A stretch of 64,000 bases of DNA, from assembly GCF_026651875.1 (NCBI RefSeq), contig NZ_CP104067.1:1612001-1676000 (forward strand), in the 5' to 3' direction. Source of the DNA: Alicyclobacillus fastidiosus. GTDB taxonomy: Bacteria > Bacillota > Bacilli > Alicyclobacillales > Alicyclobacillaceae. Below the pieces are notes generated by a model. That model ran no database searches. It saw nothing but the letters and a program-made list of their open reading frames with translations, and was not told the DNA's origin. Positions within the stretch are counted from its first letter, which is position 1. Each line of letters begins with the position of its first letter. The position numbers and the translations under genes were made by a program. Below are positions 62,086-64,000 of this stretch, in pieces.

Positions 62086-63773
62086 TGTCCCGTCTACGTA
62101 CATCGCCAAAGTACTATTTGGATGACATCGATCTCAAAGATATCAAGGCGTTGGAGATGAGGCTTCAGACATTGGTTCAATGTGAGTTAAAGTCCAGCGC
62201 TAATTTAGAGGTCTGGCTGGACCAAGAACGAATGCTCATGGATGGAATTCAAGAAGCCATGACGGGGCACAAAATTGACTTTTATCGGGATACGGGCAAC
62301 ACACACAAGCGTGATATGCACCTATACGATCATTCCGTGATTCAACCCATACTCCTCAAGTACCAGAGGGAATTAGACAAAAAATTTTGTTCTTGTCCGT
62401 TCACAGGAGAACTACATGACAGTAGATATGGCGCAATGAAACGGGGCAGGCTCGCAAGGCTGCAGCAATTTTGCGAAGCGAACATTCCGTTGACGGTTCG
62501 CGAGAAGCAACTCGGGGCGAAGTACAGTGAAATAAGAGGCGCAATGACGGTAGATTGGGAAGGTAAAACCAAGCCATATTCATTTGTTCAGGCGCTCCTT
62601 GAACATCCCGACCCAACGATCCGCGAACGCGCTTGGAGGGCACTCGCCGAGGCTCGAAGCAAGGTGAAACCAGAAATTGACGACATCATGAATGAACTCG
62701 TCCAACTGCGTCACGAGATGGCGTTGAATGCTGGCTATGGCAACTACCGCGACTATATGTTTCAGGTCAAGGACCGGGAATACAGCATTCAGGATTGCTA
62801 CGATTTTCACAAATCGGTTGAAAGGCACATCGTCCCAGCCTGGAACCGGCTTGCAGATGTGTTTCGCTCCGAACTTGGGGTGAACACGTATCGTCCATGG
62901 GACAGTACAGCGAAGATGTTGCATTCTATTCCATATACCACTGTCACCGAGTTGATGGATGGTGTTCATGCGATGTTAGTGAAGACGGACACATCTTTCG
63001 CGAAGAGATTTGCGTTCATGAGAGAACGTGGACTTTTGGACTTAGAAAGCAGGCAAGGGAAGCAGATAGGAGGCTTTATGGACCCTTTGCCAGCAAGCAA
63101 GCATGCGTTTGTGTTTTCCAACTTTAGCCCGTCTTTCACTGCGATTATCGCCCTGATTCACGAAATGGGGCATGCCATCCACGTCTACTTGAACGGTGAT
63201 TTTCAAGAGCAGAATTGGCGAGACGAGGTGACAGAACTTTATTCGCACGGGATGGAACTCCTGTTATTAGACAGGCTGGATACGTTTTATCCAAATGAAC
63301 GGGAGTATAAAAGTGCACAGCGCGAAGGACTTCGTCGATCACTAGGGTTACTGATTGGGCCCCTGACTCGGGACATTTTTGAACATTGGATGTACACGCA
63401 CCCGAACCACACGGCTCAGGAGCGCGACGGAAAGTTTCTTGAATTTTGCAAACGGTTTAGGCTGAGTCCTGTAGACACATCGGGGCTTGAATCCGAAGTC
63501 GCGACGAGTTGGGTGGATACCATCCATTTTTTCTTATATCCGTTTTATGCGATTGAGTATTCGATCTCCGAACTTGGTGCATTGCAACTTCTCGAGATTT
63601 ATCGCGCTGATCCAAGGCGTGCAATCAGTTTCTATAAACAAGGCGCTAGTACCAATTTCAATTATTCCATCTCGGATATTTATCTAAGAACGGGCATCAA
63701 ATTTGATTTTTCAGAGAGAGTGGTCAGCAGGACAGGTGAATTTTTGCAGAGCCAAATCGAGCAATTAAAGTAG
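62085..63773 (+). CDS. pepF: M3-family oligoendopeptidase F
   Basis: The 562-residue zinc metallopeptidase has the active-site motif ALIHEMGHAIHVYL (HExxH) and the downstream Glu in ELYSHGMELL, with FVFSNFSPS before it. The N-terminal helical domain closes over the channel. It cuts peptides of about 7-17 residues in the cytoplasm. ATG 62085 has GGAGGT 7 bases upstream and overlaps the preceding small ORF. The length (about 560) fits the shorter M3 branch of Bacillales. Confidence 0.95.
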   Translation: MSRLRTSPKYYLDDIDLKDIKALEMRLQTLVQCELKSSANLEVWLDQERMLMDGIQEAMTGHKIDFYRDTGNTHKRDMHLYDHSVIQPILLKYQRELDKKFCSCPFTGELHDSRYGAMKRGRLARLQQFCEANIPLTVREKQLGAKYSEIRGAMTVDWEGKTKPYSFVQALLEHPDPTIRERAWRALAEARSKVKPEIDDIMNELVQLRHEMALNAGYGNYRDYMFQVKDREYSIQDCYDFHKSVERHIVPAWNRLADVFRSELGVNTYRPWDSTAKMLHSIPYTTVTELMDGVHAMLVKTDTSFAKRFAFMRERGLLDLESRQGKQIGGFMDPLPASKHAFVFSNFSPSFTAIIALIHEMGHAIHVYLNGDFQEQNWRDEVTELYSHGMELLLLDRLDTFYPNEREYKSAQREGLRRSLGLLIGPLTRDIFEHWMYTHPNHTAQERDGKFLEFCKRFRLSPVDTSGLESEVATSWVDTIHFFLYPFYAIEYSISELGALQLLEIYRADPRRAISFYKQGASTNFNYSISDIYLRTGIKFDFSERVVSRTGEFLQSQIEQLK

Positions 63774-63873
63774 CCGCTTAGGTGGACTCTGCTCATAGAA
63801 TCGGTTCCCATCGGGACTTCAGTTCGGATGGTTGGCTGCAAAACATCGAACTGCGGCGGAGAAAGGGAAGGTA

Positions 63874-63987
63874 TTAAGGGACTCCGTAATACTGATTCCA
63901 TGCTGTCGGCTCGGTGGATGAAATAGCATTTAACATGGCTTGGGCAGTCTGTTGACTGTAGGCACCATTTGCCCGCTTTTCAAACAT
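63874..63987 (-). CDS. Small hypothetical protein (37 aa)
   Basis: ATG 63987 lies after AGAGGTG. The frame (MFEKRANGAYSQQTAQAMLN ... PTAWNQYYGVP) is compact and protein-like. Its promoter and upstream context are outside the window. Confidence 0.5.
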   Translation of the reverse strand: MFEKRANGAYSQQTAQAMLNAISSTEPTAWNQYYGVP

Positions 63988-64000
63988 CGTGAACACCTCT

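Noticed and set aside
1..64000. CRISPR arrays, tRNA and rRNA genes
   Set aside because: No regularly spaced repeats and no cloverleaf or conserved rRNA segments were seen by eye on either strand.

Overview
The window looks like a chromosomal segment of an endospore-forming, moderate-GC Firmicute, most probably Alicyclobacillus or a close relative. The reasons are an alpha/beta-type small acid-soluble spore protein, a CotD-like coat protein, a SleB-type cell-wall hydrolase, T-box leaders, a ydaO-type c-di-AMP riboswitch, strong GGAGG ribosome sites with many GTG/TTG starts, and a secreted G1 (eqolisin) glutamic peptidase, a family described from acidophilic Alicyclobacillus. The genus is an inference. 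No rRNA, tRNA or CRISPR array was seen.

Layout. 0-6.7 kb: 3' part of a nitronate monooxygenase gene, a YdjO-like cold protein, cold-shock gene 1, and the gluconeogenic control cassette ccpN - PPDK regulatory protein - ppdK. 6.8-11.2 kb: a permease gene split in frame by a 3.05-kb serine-recombinase element that carries a retropepsin-like protein and a holin-4-like membrane protein. 11.3-17.5 kb: DUF59, DUF1540, CoA-binding, CPBP protease, MFS exporter, SDR and SleB-like genes. 17.6-31.5 kb: cold-shock genes 2 and 3, a frameshifted SASP, a Gln-rich repeat protein, a pabB-pabC fusion, a lipoprotein, DUF3231 proteins, a lipoate ligase, a GNAT, a Dabb protein and a soluble MCP. 31.5-46.7 kb: CotD-like, eqolisin, truncated YitT, FUSC, an IS1182-family element, a thioesterase, a c-di-AMP riboswitch gene, small secreted and zinc-ribbon proteins, and a DUF347 membrane protein. 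47-56 kb: thrS with a T-box, TetR, HAD, aroF plus chorismate mutase behind an unusual tandem T-box array, and leuA behind another tandem T-box pair. 56-64 kb: L,D-transpeptidase-like lipoprotein, esterase, DrrAB-type ABC exporter, GNAT and oligoendopeptidase F.

Functional themes. Amino-acid supply genes (thrS, aroF-aroQ, leuA) are controlled by tRNA-sensing T-boxes, two of them in tandem form. Three cold-shock genes share one leader architecture with a conserved 5' box and a covarying hairpin at the ribosome site. CcpN, the PPDK regulator and PPDK form a compact pyruvate/PEP switch.

The window is also rich in broken genes: the permease (split by the element), DUF3231 (7-bp tandem duplication), SASP (+1 nt), HD-hydrolase and CheY remnants, truncated YitT, a sulfite-oxidase-like remnant, a HAD tail behind leuA, and an alpha/beta-hydrolase tail. 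Some single-base shifts could be assembly errors. The most unusual items are the recombinase element, the two-and-a-half T-box leader of aroF, the shared csp leader, the riboswitch-controlled unknown gene at 40.7 kb, and a promoter-to-terminator unit at 45.4-45.7 kb with no clear protein product.
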